A DNA stretch of 64,000 nucleotides from Acholeplasmatales bacterium (lineage in GTDB: Bacteria; Bacillota_I; Bacilli_A; Acholeplasmatales; Anaeroplasmataceae), in contig JAFRXJ010000027.1 in assembly GCA_017441525.1 (NCBI GenBank), positions 22,625 to 86,624 of the forward strand, written 5' to 3'. Made by a program: the position numbers and the translations under genes. Under the pieces are notes generated by a model. It saw only the letters and a program-made list of their open reading frames with translations, did no database searches and was not told the DNA's origin. This document shows positions 28,924-37,301 of this stretch, in pieces (within the stretch, counting starts at the first letter, position 1; every line of letters starts with the position of its first letter).

Positions 28924-29418
28924 TTATCTTCTATTACCTTTAGCAATTCTATAAACTGCAATGAAAGCTAATATGTAGAAAAGAATGTTTAATATTAAAT
29001 ATAATAAATAACCTACATTAAATCCTTGATTAATCATTACAAATAAATATTTGATTGGTAATAATAATATATTTAAATATGTATTTGGATTAGATAAAAC
29101 AGAACCTATATTTTCAATTCCATATATACCAACATAAAATGATAATTGGGAAATAATTAAAGCTAAAACAAAGAATCCCAGTGCTAATACTGGATATAAA
29201 ATATGATATTCTTCATATCCTTTTTTAACAGAAAATCCAATTATTAAAGAATTTAATAATAAACTAAAAGATATTCCAAGACCAAATAAATTAGCTAAGG
29301 TTGCATCAATTAAGCCTGTTAATATTCCACCTAGAATTGTGGCAGTTAAACCAAATATAATTACTGTTCTAACATCATTTTTATATATAGGTTGTCTCCA
29401 ATTATTTTTGTTAAACAT
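28924..29418 (-). CDS. Unknown multi-pass membrane protein
   Basis: A 164-residue protein with about five hydrophobic segments and short polar ends (MFNKNNWRQP at the start, AKGNRR at the end). No family recognised. It lies 52 nt downstream of ribU, and the hairpin between them contains its ribosome-binding site (GGTGA at 29426-29430). The neighbourhood does not prove a link to riboflavin uptake. Confidence 0.7.
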   Translation of the reverse strand: MFNKNNWRQPIYKNDVRTVIIFGLTATILGGILTGLIDATLANLFGLGISFSLLLNSLIIGFSVKKGYEEYHILYPVLALGFFVLALIISQLSFYVGIYGIENIGSVLSNPNTYLNILLLPIKYLFVMINQGFNVGYLLYLILNILFYILAFIAVYRIAKGNRR

Positions 29419-29455
29419 AAAAAAATCACCAAATATATTTTAATATATTTGATGA
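29419..29455 (-). terminator. Terminator after ribU that covers the next gene's ribosome-binding site
   Basis: 14-bp stem, 29426-29439 with 29442-29455, including one G-U pair on the minus strand, then TTTTTTT and an ATG. The GGTGA in the 3' arm is the ribosome-binding site of the 164-residue gene, so the hairpin would also block translation of read-through message. Confidence 0.75.
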
Positions 29456-29470
29456 CTTAATACAAGTTAA

Positions 29471-30421
29471 TTATTCAATTGCTTCAGTTAGTTCTTCTGG
29501 CTCATCTTCAATAGATACATTTTCATCTCTATCATAATCACCAACAAAATGAACTATTAATGATTTTAATCTCTTATATAAAATCATAGTAATCGCGAAT
29601 ACTAATACATATCTAAATAGATTAAATGGTAGTACACCAACAAATAAATAATAGACCATGAAATTAGAATCAGTTACGATATGTTGACCACCTAAAATTT
29701 TATCCATTGTTGAAGTTAAGGCTACTTGTGGGAAGCCTGCAATTTCTTTATAAGCTGGTATTAATATTAACCAGTTAGCAACCATTGCCATAACTGTGGC
29801 TGAAGCCATACCAATCGCAAGTGCACAAAGTGCTCCTTTAATTGTTCTATGCTTCTTATAAATGAATCCTGCGACAAAGCATAATGTTAAACCAATTAAA
29901 ACATCGGCTAATTCTCCTACTCCTACTGTAGATGTACCAGGTAGCTTACAAAAAAATCTAACAATAATTGTTAAAGCACCTGAGAATGGTCCATACATAA
30001 ATGTTACAAATAACGCAGGAACATCTGAAAATTGGATATCTAGCCAAGATGGGAAAATTGGTAAATTAAATTTTGCAAAATAATATAAGATTACTGATAA
30101 TGCGCTAAATATTGCGATTACAGCCATTTGCTTAATTGTCATTTTCTTCAAATTTAATTTAATTTGTAAGAATGAATATAAATATCCAAATGATAATAAA
30201 AATATTGCTGCTCCACCGATTTCTAATAGATAAATATACCATCCTGGTTGATATTTAGCTTTAGGATTATCAAGTGGTGGAACAAATGAATCTCTCATAG
30301 ATTTATTCATTACAAATCCTGTGATAATAAGTCCTAATCCTACTAACAATACAATTATAAATAGGATTAGATATAATGTGCCCTTTTTTGAAGTCTGGAC
30401 TGACTTTACTGAATTTTCCAT
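29471..30421 (-). CDS. ribU: Riboflavin ECF transporter substrate-binding protein
   Basis: S-component of the energy-coupling-factor transporter for riboflavin. The 316-residue product has two N-terminal helices (about 17-35 and 65-90) before the usual S-component block (KQMAVIAIFSALSVILYYFAKFNLPIFP, DVPALFVTFMYGPFSGALTI), a region that also matches the RibU family. It is longer than typical RibU (about 190-210 residues) because of the extra N-terminal part. The FMN riboswitch directly upstream strongly supports riboflavin. The ATPase (EcfA) and EcfT parts are not in this window. Confidence 0.92.
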   Translation of the reverse strand: MENSVKSVQTSKKGTLYLILFIIVLLVGLGLIITGFVMNKSMRDSFVPPLDNPKAKYQPGWYIYLLEIGGAAIFLLSFGYLYSFLQIKLNLKKMTIKQMAVIAIFSALSVILYYFAKFNLPIFPSWLDIQFSDVPALFVTFMYGPFSGALTIIVRFFCKLPGTSTVGVGELADVLIGLTLCFVAGFIYKKHRTIKGALCALAIGMASATVMAMVANWLILIPAYKEIAGFPQVALTSTMDKILGGQHIVTDSNFMVYYLFVGVLPFNLFRYVLVFAITMILYKRLKSLIVHFVGDYDRDENVSIEDEPEELTEAIE

Positions 30422-30464
30422 AAAAGTCCTCCTCGAAAATTATTAAATAATTTCCACGTACTTC

Positions 30465-30493
30465 ATAAAAAATACCCCATTTTAGAATGGGGT
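30465..30493 (-). terminator. Riboswitch expression-platform terminator
   Basis: 8-bp stem ACCCCATT/AATGGGGT (30486-30493 and 30474-30481) with a TTTTTT tract downstream of the FMN aptamer on the minus strand, supporting transcriptional control of ribU. Confidence 0.85.
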
Positions 30494-30516
30494 TTTTAAA
30501 AGCTATATTTTAATAC

Positions 30517-30624
30517 ATCTTCTCTCATCCAGACTTTACTGTCGGTATAGGAATTACACCTATTCATGCCAATAAGGCTCGCGGACTTTACCGCCGGTAT
30601 GGAATTACACCAAACCCCGAAGTA
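30517..30624 (-). promoter_or_regulatory. FMN riboswitch (RFN element) of ribU
   Basis: Minus strand reads TTTGGTGTAATTCC, CCGGCGGTAAAGTCCGCGAGC, GGTGTAATTCCTATACCGACAG and the closing GTCTGGATGAGAGAAGAT, the conserved RFN segments. Ahead of it CTTCGGGG pairs near the closing stem. FMN binding should favour the adjacent terminator, shutting down riboflavin uptake when FMN is plentiful. Confidence 0.97.
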
Positions 30625-30685
30625 TATGAAAATTTATTTACATTGTGATTATAATACTAAATATAATATTAGTCTATATATTTTT

Positions 30686-30717
30686 AATAAAAAAATAAGG
30701 TTTTTAGCTAAACCTCA
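30686..30717 (-). terminator. Terminator after gpmI
   Basis: AGGTTT (30698-30703) pairs with AAACCT (30710-30715); T-rich on the minus strand. Right after the gpmI stop. Confidence 0.6.
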
Positions 30718-30728
30718 TCTTTAATATA

Positions 30729-32258
30729 TTATTTACTAATAATTAATGACTTAGAAGTCATATCTGCAGGTACTTCAATTTCTAATAAATCTAATAAAGT
30801 AGGACCTAAATCAGATAAGATACCATTTCTAATCTTAACATTTTTATCAGTAACTACAACTGGAACTGGGTTAGTTGTATGTGCTGTAAATGGTCTACCT
30901 TCTTCATCAGCAAGCTTTTCAGCATTACCATGGTCTGCAGTAATAATTGCAACACCACCAACTGAATCTAGGGCAGCAACAACCTTGCCAACACAAGTAT
31001 CTACAGCTTCTACTGCCTTAACAGCTGAAGGAATAACACCTGTATGACCAACCATATCACAGTTAGCGAAATTTAAAATAATCATATCATATTTCTTAGA
31101 TTCAATTGCAGCTACAACCTTATCACATACCTCATAAGCACTCATTTCAGGCTTTAAGTCATATGTAGCTACCTTTGGTGAATTAACTAGAATTCTATCA
31201 GCACCAGGAATATCTCTATCAGCACCACCATCAAAGAAGAATGTTACATGGGCATACTTCTCTGTTTCAGCGATACGAAGTTGCTTTAATCCATTTCTAG
31301 ATACGATATCACCAACTAAATTATCAAGCTTTTGTAGACCAAATGCTAATTCACCCTTAACTGTATCAGAATATTTCATCATAGATACAAATACAGTTGA
31401 TTTAGGGCCTTTTGAAGTATCAAGTCTATAAGGCTTTTCTGGATTATAAATAATTCCTTCTGGATTAGAGAAAGATGTAGAAATTTGAATTGCTCTATCT
31501 GGTCTGAAGTTTGCAAATACAATAGAATCTCCTTCTTCAACCATACCATTCTTATCAGAAACAAATGGAATAACGAATTCATCTGTCTTACCATTTGCAT
31601 AAGATGTTTCAATACCCTTGATTGGATCTTCAAAATATTCACCAGCACCAACAGTCATTGCATCATATGCCTTTTGGATACGATCATAATTCTTATCTCT
31701 ATCCATTCCATAATATCTACCACCAACAGTTGCTACCTTAACATTACCATTATCGATAATCTTCTTTAAGAAACCAGCACCTGATGTTGGATCAGTATCT
31801 CTACCATCTAGGAATGCATGATAATATACATTTTTAATACCTTTAGATTGAGCTAGCTTTGAAATAGCTATAATATGAGATGTATGTGAGTGTACACCAC
31901 CATCACTACAAAGTCCAAAGATATGAAATTTCTTATTATTCTTAATTGCGTTATCAATTGCATTTAAAATTGCAGGATTAGAATTGAATTCACCTGTTTT
32001 AATTGCATTATTGATTCTTGAAAGTGATTGCCAAACAATACGTCCAGCACCAATATTCATATGACCTACTTCTGAGTTACCCATTTGTCCTTCAGGTAAA
32101 CCTACTGCTTCACCTGATGCATTTAATTGATGTGTATCAAAAGTAGCAAATATACGATCTAAGTTTGGCTTTTTAGCTAAGCTTACTGCATTTGTTGAAG
32201 ATGCTTCGGCTAAACCATAACCATCCATTATTATTAAACATACTGGTCTTTTTTTCAT
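30729..32258 (-). CDS. gpmI: Phosphoglycerate mutase, 2,3-bisphosphoglycerate-independent
   Basis: Interconverts 3- and 2-phosphoglycerate using two manganese ions. The 509-residue product has the metal and nucleophile site IIMDGYG...MGNSEVGHMNIGAGR (catalytic Ser in NSEVGH), SDGGVHSH, DGRDTDP, GGRYYGMDRD, and the C-terminal metal motif NFANCDMVGHTG and TADHGNAE. Length is standard. It lies between ribU's riboswitch and an unknown gene. Confidence 0.98.
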   Translation of the reverse strand: MKKRPVCLIIMDGYGLAEASSTNAVSLAKKPNLDRIFATFDTHQLNASGEAVGLPEGQMGNSEVGHMNIGAGRIVWQSLSRINNAIKTGEFNSNPAILNAIDNAIKNNKKFHIFGLCSDGGVHSHTSHIIAISKLAQSKGIKNVYYHAFLDGRDTDPTSGAGFLKKIIDNGNVKVATVGGRYYGMDRDKNYDRIQKAYDAMTVGAGEYFEDPIKGIETSYANGKTDEFVIPFVSDKNGMVEEGDSIVFANFRPDRAIQISTSFSNPEGIIYNPEKPYRLDTSKGPKSTVFVSMMKYSDTVKGELAFGLQKLDNLVGDIVSRNGLKQLRIAETEKYAHVTFFFDGGADRDIPGADRILVNSPKVATYDLKPEMSAYEVCDKVVAAIESKKYDMIILNFANCDMVGHTGVIPSAVKAVEAVDTCVGKVVAALDSVGGVAIITADHGNAEKLADEEGRPFTAHTTNPVPVVVTDKNVKIRNGILSDLGPTLLDLLEIEVPADMTSKSLIISK

Positions 32259-32293
32259 TATTATTTACCTCGCCTTATGTATTATAATCTTTT

Positions 32294-33223
32294 TTATTCT
32301 ATTCTTCCATATTTTTTTAGAATAAAATAATTGTTTACGGTTTCAGCACCAACCCATTTAATCATGGCACTATCTTCCTCTGCGTATTTATCATAGCCCC
32401 AAGGACGCTTGTGATCCCAAAGTCCAAATGAAGCAATTGATGAAACAATATAATCTAATTGTTCATTCTTTAATTTATCTAATTTATCAGATGAAATATA
32501 TAATGCACAATCCATTGGTAATATTGCATCATAATTTGAATAATCAGTTGATACATTCTTTTCAGCAACTTCAACCAACTTCTTTTCAAATGCTTCTATC
32601 TTATCATCAAATAAATCTAAGTCTCTAATAGAATTTAAGAAACTATTAAATGATATAAATTCATATTTAGTGATGTTATCCATCTTCATAAAATCATCAA
32701 TCATTTTTAAAGATGCTTGATATGCTTTTTTATAATATGCTTTTGTATTCTTATGAAATTTTAAAGTGTATCCTAATAAAGCTGCAGTTGGATGATATCC
32801 AAATAATTCTTGGTTTTCTTTTGTATAAGAAAATTCCTTAGAATGTGCAAAATCATCATTTGATTTTACATTTGGATTCCATTTATTATTAATCATTTCA
32901 CATCTATTGTATAAATAATTACATGCTTTATTAATAATATCTGAATATAATTCATTATCACATTTAGAATCAAATCCAACCATATCCATCATTCTAAATG
33001 CTTCATAAATTTGATATACGCTTGTGTTTGTATTGTAATTATCAATATATAAACCACCAGCGAATCCACCATCTTTAGTTCTATATAGCATTAATGAATC
33101 TAAGACAAATGTTTTATCCATTGTTCCATCTAGAGCATTGTATATTGCCATATCAATATCTCTAGCCTTAAATGTCATTTGTCTTGCCATATCATTTTGC
33201 ATTTCCTTAGTTAATAACATCAT
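32294..33223 (-). CDS. Unknown helical protein, possibly alpha-toroid-like
   Basis: A 309-residue soluble protein, not recognised. It is nearly all helical, with repeats of aromatic/Gly-rich turns: KDGGFAGGLYIDNYNTN (about 50-66), ELFGYHPTAALLGY (about 140), FGLWDHKRPWGYDKY and WVGAETVNNYFILKKYG at the end. The pattern resembles alpha/alpha toroid proteins such as prenyltransferase or terpene-cyclase-like repeats, but no catalytic motif (DCTAE, DXDD) is present. A GAGG ribosome-binding site precedes the ATG. Confidence 0.65.
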   Translation of the reverse strand: MMLLTKEMQNDMARQMTFKARDIDMAIYNALDGTMDKTFVLDSLMLYRTKDGGFAGGLYIDNYNTNTSVYQIYEAFRMMDMVGFDSKCDNELYSDIINKACNYLYNRCEMINNKWNPNVKSNDDFAHSKEFSYTKENQELFGYHPTAALLGYTLKFHKNTKAYYKKAYQASLKMIDDFMKMDNITKYEFISFNSFLNSIRDLDLFDDKIEAFEKKLVEVAEKNVSTDYSNYDAILPMDCALYISSDKLDKLKNEQLDYIVSSIASFGLWDHKRPWGYDKYAEEDSAMIKWVGAETVNNYFILKKYGRIE

Positions 33224-33327
33224 AAAAAATACCTCGGTATTTATTTTACAATAAATAAACCAAAAAATAAATATAAATACTACAAAATTTAATTAAAATA
33301 AAATATAATCAATATGAGGTATTTATT

Positions 33328-34047
33328 ATGGAATATTTAAATTATTATCTATTTACAAAAATAATAAATAATACAGATGAATATATCAAATCTAAATTCA
33401 ATTATACAGATTGTGATTTACTTTCATATTTATCGTTTAAAATAGCACCTAAATATTATGCTAGAAAAGATAAATATGACCTTTATAATAGATTTAAAAC
33501 TGATACATTTAATGACTTAATTGTTGAATGTAGTATTAATCTAGATAAAGAAAATGATTTTGATAATTTACTATTTATTTATGGATTAATAATATCTAAT
33601 ACTTATTTTAAATTATTAAATGAAAAAGAAATAGATAGTTTTAAAATAAATAAATATATTTCTGAAAAATATAATATTTCATTCGATATGAATTTCTATA
33701 AAGAAAATCATAAAAAAATTGATTACAAAGAAAAAATGGATCATTTAGTACATAATCCATTGATTAAAATATATAACTTCTTTGGTTCTTATAATTATTT
33801 TATAAGAGCTTATAAAAAATATAAAAAGAATTTTAAAAAAGAATTAAAACAAAAAGATATTCCTGTGGAATATAATTTTGATGAAATAGTATTTGATAAT
33901 GTAAGAATCACTAATATTGATGATTATATAGAGTTTATTTATAATGAAATAAAAATTAAAATTGATTCATTAAATGAATATTTAATTAATAACAATGATA
34001 AAAAGATTAGAATTGAATTTAATATTGCTAAAGAGAAAAAAATATGA
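33328..34047 (+). CDS. Unknown plus-strand protein, 239 residues
   Basis: A very basic, Asn/Lys/Tyr-rich protein with a GAGGT ribosome-binding site and good ATG, transcribed oppositely to its neighbours. There is no signal or clear membrane segment. The middle (about 85-105, NLLFIYGLIISNTYFKLL) faintly recalls the helical zinc-dependent phospholipase C fold, but the zinc-binding His residues are not conserved, so I make no functional claim. It ends in a bidirectional terminator shared with yqeK-rsfS. Confidence 0.6.
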   Translation: MEYLNYYLFTKIINNTDEYIKSKFNYTDCDLLSYLSFKIAPKYYARKDKYDLYNRFKTDTFNDLIVECSINLDKENDFDNLLFIYGLIISNTYFKLLNEKEIDSFKINKYISEKYNISFDMNFYKENHKKIDYKEKMDHLVHNPLIKIYNFFGSYNYFIRAYKKYKKNFKKELKQKDIPVEYNFDEIVFDNVRITNIDDYIEFIYNEIKIKIDSLNEYLINNNDKKIRIEFNIAKEKKI

Positions 34048-34070
34048 GAACTTAAGTTCTCATTTTTTTA
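34034..34070. terminator. Bidirectional terminator
   Basis: ATGAGAAC-TTAA-GTTCTCAT (34044-34063), perfect 8-bp stem, T tract on the plus side and A tract on the other side, between two converging genes. Confidence 0.9.
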
Positions 34071-34970
34071 TTCTTCTATTATTCTTTTTGGATAATCCAT
34101 ATATAATTTATCAATATCGAAATGTTCTCTTTCTTCTCTTTCGAATATTGATACTATTACATCGTAACAATCAATTAATACCCAAGCAGAATCCTTACCA
34201 TCAATTGATCTAACCTTATAGTTATTTATTGATAAATCTTCTTCGATATATTTAATTGCAGCACTACATTGTCTCATAGAATCAACAGATGAAATTATTA
34301 TTTTATCATAGAATGGATTTCTTCCTTCTGAATCATAGATAACAATATTTTTAGCTTTAACTTTACCTAGTGAATCAACAATTACGTCTTCTAATTTTAG
34401 TTTTTTAGATTTCATTTCATATTCTTTTAAAACTAATAATTGCATTGGATGAGCTGATTCATTATTTTCTTTACAATGAGCAATTGTATATTCTAATGAT
34501 TTATAAATAGCTAAATCCATATCTCCATCTAATAAGATTTTTCTACATTCGATACATGTAGGATATTCTCTGTTCTTTTCAGTATAATCAGCAATCATAA
34601 TAATTGCTTCAAGTAGTGACATATGGGGTCTACCAAAAACATGATATTTAATTGCATTATATATTTCCATATCATTTCCGATATTAGCTAAATATGCTTC
34701 TGCAGATAGGTATGCATGATATAAGAATGGATATTTTTCACATTCTTCTATTTCTTTATCTGTTAATATACCAATTGCTTCACTTGGATCATCATATTTT
34801 GCATAGTCATGCATGTATGCAGCAATTAGTGCCTTTTCTTCATCTACACCATATTTTTTAGCTAAAAATGATGCCATTTCTGCTACACCAAATACATGTT
34901 GTAGTCTATGCTCGTGTTGGTCACCATATTTTTCTATTACTAATTGTTTTGCCTTATCCGATAATAGCAT
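34068..34970 (-). CDS. Fused YqeK HD hydrolase and RsfS ribosome-silencing factor
   Basis: A 300-residue fusion. Residues about 1-185 form the YqeK HD domain, an Ap4A hydrolase family, with His21/His25 and the metal pair His54-Asp55 in AYMHDYAK, and HVFGRPHMSLLEAIIMIADYTE. Residues about 195-300 form RsfS, which binds 50S ribosomal protein uL14 and stops subunit joining: GKVKAKNIVIYD, SSVDSMRQCSAAIKYIEE, DSAWVLIDCYDVIVSIFEREERE and the LYMDYP end. In most Bacilli they are separate adjacent genes. The start overlaps the end of yqeH by 17 nt. The nadD gene that usually precedes yqeK is absent here. Confidence 0.93.
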   Translation of the reverse strand: MLLSDKAKQLVIEKYGDQHEHRLQHVFGVAEMASFLAKKYGVDEEKALIAAYMHDYAKYDDPSEAIGILTDKEIEECEKYPFLYHAYLSAEAYLANIGNDMEIYNAIKYHVFGRPHMSLLEAIIMIADYTEKNREYPTCIECRKILLDGDMDLAIYKSLEYTIAHCKENNESAHPMQLLVLKEYEMKSKKLKLEDVIVDSLGKVKAKNIVIYDSEGRNPFYDKIIISSVDSMRQCSAAIKYIEEDLSINNYKVRSIDGKDSAWVLIDCYDVIVSIFEREEREHFDIDKLYMDYPKRIIEE

Positions 34971-36054
34971 CTGTTAAATACACCTCAGTTTTTTCAGGAT
35001 ATGTGATTTTTACCTTAGCTTTTCCCTTTACAGAAACGAAGCCAAAGCCTGAAAACCAAATATCTTTCTTCTTTCTTCCATCTAATTCAATAATTTCAGT
35101 TTTATATTTTATATTATCCTTTTCAGTAAAATCAGGAGGTGTTAATAGAACACCTAATTGATTTTCAAATAAATAATTAACCTTTTCTGATTTACATCTA
35201 TGAATATATAAATTATTTGATGTATATATCATTACTGATATAGCATCATCACATATAAATTCTAATGCAGCTAAGCCTGATAACATTACAGCATTACCAT
35301 TAGTTATTTGGTATGTTATAGGTTTAATTTCGTTAGCTGCCAATATTTTATTATAACTAATTGGCATAAGCTGATTTAAAATATCAGCTTCATTAATTAA
35401 GCCTGGAGTATCAATTAAATATTTTCCATCCTCAAAGAATTGGATTCTAATTTGATTTAGGGTTGTTCCGGGAATCATGCTTGTAGATATAACATCATTT
35501 TTAATACTTGTATTTCTTTTTAATAATGCATTAATTAATGATGATTTTCCTACATTAGCGCAGCCTACAAAATAGACATCTCTGCCTTTTCTTGCAAGAT
35601 CTATTGTGTTTGTTAAATCATCAATATAATATCCTTTTTTAGATGATACAATATGAATTGCATCTACTCTAAAGAATATCTTTTCGCATTCACGGCTTAA
35701 CCATGATACGATATTTGAAATATTAGTACTCTTAGGGAATACATCATATTTATTAGCTACTAAAATGACATTTTTATGTCTTAATTTATCAATCATTTTC
35801 TTATTAAATGTAGCTTTAAATGCGAAAATATCTACTACAAATACAATTAATCCATTTCTTTGGATTACATCATCTATAACATGTTCATAATCTTTATTAG
35901 AGGCAATAATCTTTGGAAGCTCATTATAATGCATCATTCGATAACATCTTTTACAATATGATGAATCATCCTTTAAAACAGGAATAAAGCCTTGTTTATC
36001 AGGTTCTTGATCCTGTAAAACTGCCCCACAACCCTTACATTTTCTTAAAATCAT
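34954..36054 (-). CDS. yqeH: Ribosome-biogenesis GTPase YqeH
   Basis: Circularly permuted GTPase needed for 30S assembly. The N-terminal zinc site has Cys6, Cys9, Cys34 and Cys37. The order G4 (ANKYD), G5 (VSSKK), G1 (GCANVGKSS, about 170), G2/G3 (DTPGLI) shows the permutation. The C-terminal domain binds RNA. The 366-residue length matches the family. It overlaps yqeG by one base and yqeK-rsfS by 17 nt. Confidence 0.95.
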   Translation of the reverse strand: MILRKCKGCGAVLQDQEPDKQGFIPVLKDDSSYCKRCYRMMHYNELPKIIASNKDYEHVIDDVIQRNGLIVFVVDIFAFKATFNKKMIDKLRHKNVILVANKYDVFPKSTNISNIVSWLSRECEKIFFRVDAIHIVSSKKGYYIDDLTNTIDLARKGRDVYFVGCANVGKSSLINALLKRNTSIKNDVISTSMIPGTTLNQIRIQFFEDGKYLIDTPGLINEADILNQLMPISYNKILAANEIKPITYQITNGNAVMLSGLAALEFICDDAISVMIYTSNNLYIHRCKSEKVNYLFENQLGVLLTPPDFTEKDNIKYKTEIIELDGRKKKDIWFSGFGFVSVKGKAKVKITYPEKTEVYLTDAIIG

Positions 36055-36620
36055 TATATTTCGTCAAACTCCTTAAGCTTTTCATTATAAATATCTGGCA
36101 TCTTCTTTTTTATTCTATTTAAGAAGAATTGTTCCATCTTTCTATTTAATCTTGTAGATTTAACATCAGTTGATTTATCTACTGGAAATATTAATCCAGC
36201 TTTAATCTTACATCTTTTAGCACCTAAAATATCTGTCATTAATTGATCTCCAATTAATAAGATTTGATCTTTTTCGTAATGCTTAGATGTAAGTTTTTTA
36301 ATTGCACGCTTAATTCCTCTTTTTAGAGGCTTTGTTGAAAACTTTTGATATGTAATATTAAAAGCTTTAGCAAATTTATCAACTCTTACTTTTCTAGAAT
36401 TAGATACTAAAATAAATTCAAATCCAGCTTCTTCAACCTTCTGTTTCCACTCAATAAGCTTTTTTGTAGGTAATTCTTCTGCATATGATATTAAAGTATT
36501 ATCTAAATCTGTTAATATCAACCTTATTCCATCTGAATATAGTTTATCAAGAGGAATGTCATATATAGTTTTATAAACATAATCTGGAATCAACTTTTTA
36601 ATCATAACAAAAAACCTCAT
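36054..36620 (-). CDS. yqeG: HAD phosphatase YqeG
   Basis: A 188-residue HAD subfamily IIIA phosphatase: nucleophile motif LILTDLDNTLISY, motif II LVSNSRKVRVD, KPLKRGIKRAI and motif IV LLIGDQLMTDILGAKRC. Bacterial homologues dephosphorylate lipid or sugar phosphates; the role with yqeH is not established but the pairing is conserved. It starts the yqeG-yqeH-yqeK/rsfS operon. Confidence 0.92.
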   Translation of the reverse strand: MRFFVMIKKLIPDYVYKTIYDIPLDKLYSDGIRLILTDLDNTLISYAEELPTKKLIEWKQKVEEAGFEFILVSNSRKVRVDKFAKAFNITYQKFSTKPLKRGIKRAIKKLTSKHYEKDQILLIGDQLMTDILGAKRCKIKAGLIFPVDKSTDVKSTRLNRKMEQFFLNRIKKKMPDIYNEKLKEFDEI

Positions 36621-36640
36621 TTAACATTATATTAATAAAT

Positions 36641-36668
36641 TAAAAAAAAGACAAGCAAATGCTTGTCT
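36641..36668 (-). terminator. Terminator after the 173-residue membrane protein gene
   Basis: AGACAAGCATTTGCTTGTCT stem with eight T on the minus strand (36650-36668). Confidence 0.9.
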
Positions 36669-36680
36669 AATTTGGATAAA

Positions 36681-37202
36681 TTATTTCTTAGAAATAAAAT
36701 CACATGCTGCAGGTAATATAGCGAATACACCAGCAACGATTGCAATAATACCAGCAATAACCCAACCGGCACCAATAGTATATGTTGCTGATCCAATCCA
36801 ACTTGAACCAGAAGCATCACCATTAGCTGCCTTGAATGCTGCAACGATGCAGAATGCAAATACACCAGCAAGAATTAAAGAAATAACTGCAACAAGGTTT
36901 AATACACCAGCAAATTTATCTAATGCCTTAACCTTTAATAAAGGTAATACGATTGCACAAATTAAAATAACTAATGCAACAATAATTAAGATAAATGCTA
37001 ATACACCAGCCCAAGTTGCTGCATACTTAGCATCAGTACCACCAAAAATTGCTGTTGCTCCTGCTATATCAGCAGATTTTTTTGTACCAAGCATGTTTTC
37101 TTTAACTGTATAAGTAAATGCTGGAGTTGCAAGTAATAAAATAAATGCAACGATTGCAAGTACTGCTGAAATAATACCTGAATATTTTAATAATGTTTTC
37201 AT
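36681..37202 (-). CDS. Unknown four-helix membrane protein
   Basis: A 173-residue protein with four hydrophobic segments (about 5-30, 62-92, 98-124, 143-166) and an Ala/Val-rich composition. A polar loop with ENMLGTKKSADIAG follows the first helix, and a second polar loop (NGDASGSSW) the third. The order resembles claudin-like four-helix proteins but without conserved motifs. It stands alone between terminators. Confidence 0.75.
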   Translation of the reverse strand: MKTLLKYSGIISAVLAIVAFILLLATPAFTYTVKENMLGTKKSADIAGATAIFGGTDAKYAATWAGVLAFILIIVALVILICAIVLPLLKVKALDKFAGVLNLVAVISLILAGVFAFCIVAAFKAANGDASGSSWIGSATYTIGAGWVIAGIIAIVAGVFAILPAACDFISKK

Positions 37203-37270
37203 TTTTTTAATTTATCCCCTTTCCATTTTCTATTATAATAAATAAAACAACAAAAGTCTATATTTTGAGT

Positions 37271-37299
37271 AGAAAAAAAGCATCCAAAGGATGCTTTAA
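37271..37299 (-). terminator. Terminator after the 410-residue lipoprotein gene
   Basis: AAAGCATCC/GGATGCTTT (37277-37285 with 37289-37297), 3-nt loop, seven T on the minus strand. Confidence 0.92.
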
Positions 37300-37301
37300 T
37301 A

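Noticed and set aside
36632..36871. Alternative minus-strand frame at the end of the 173-residue membrane gene
   Set aside because: Overlaps the better frame and the terminator; Leu/Gln-rich composition typical of a shadow frame.
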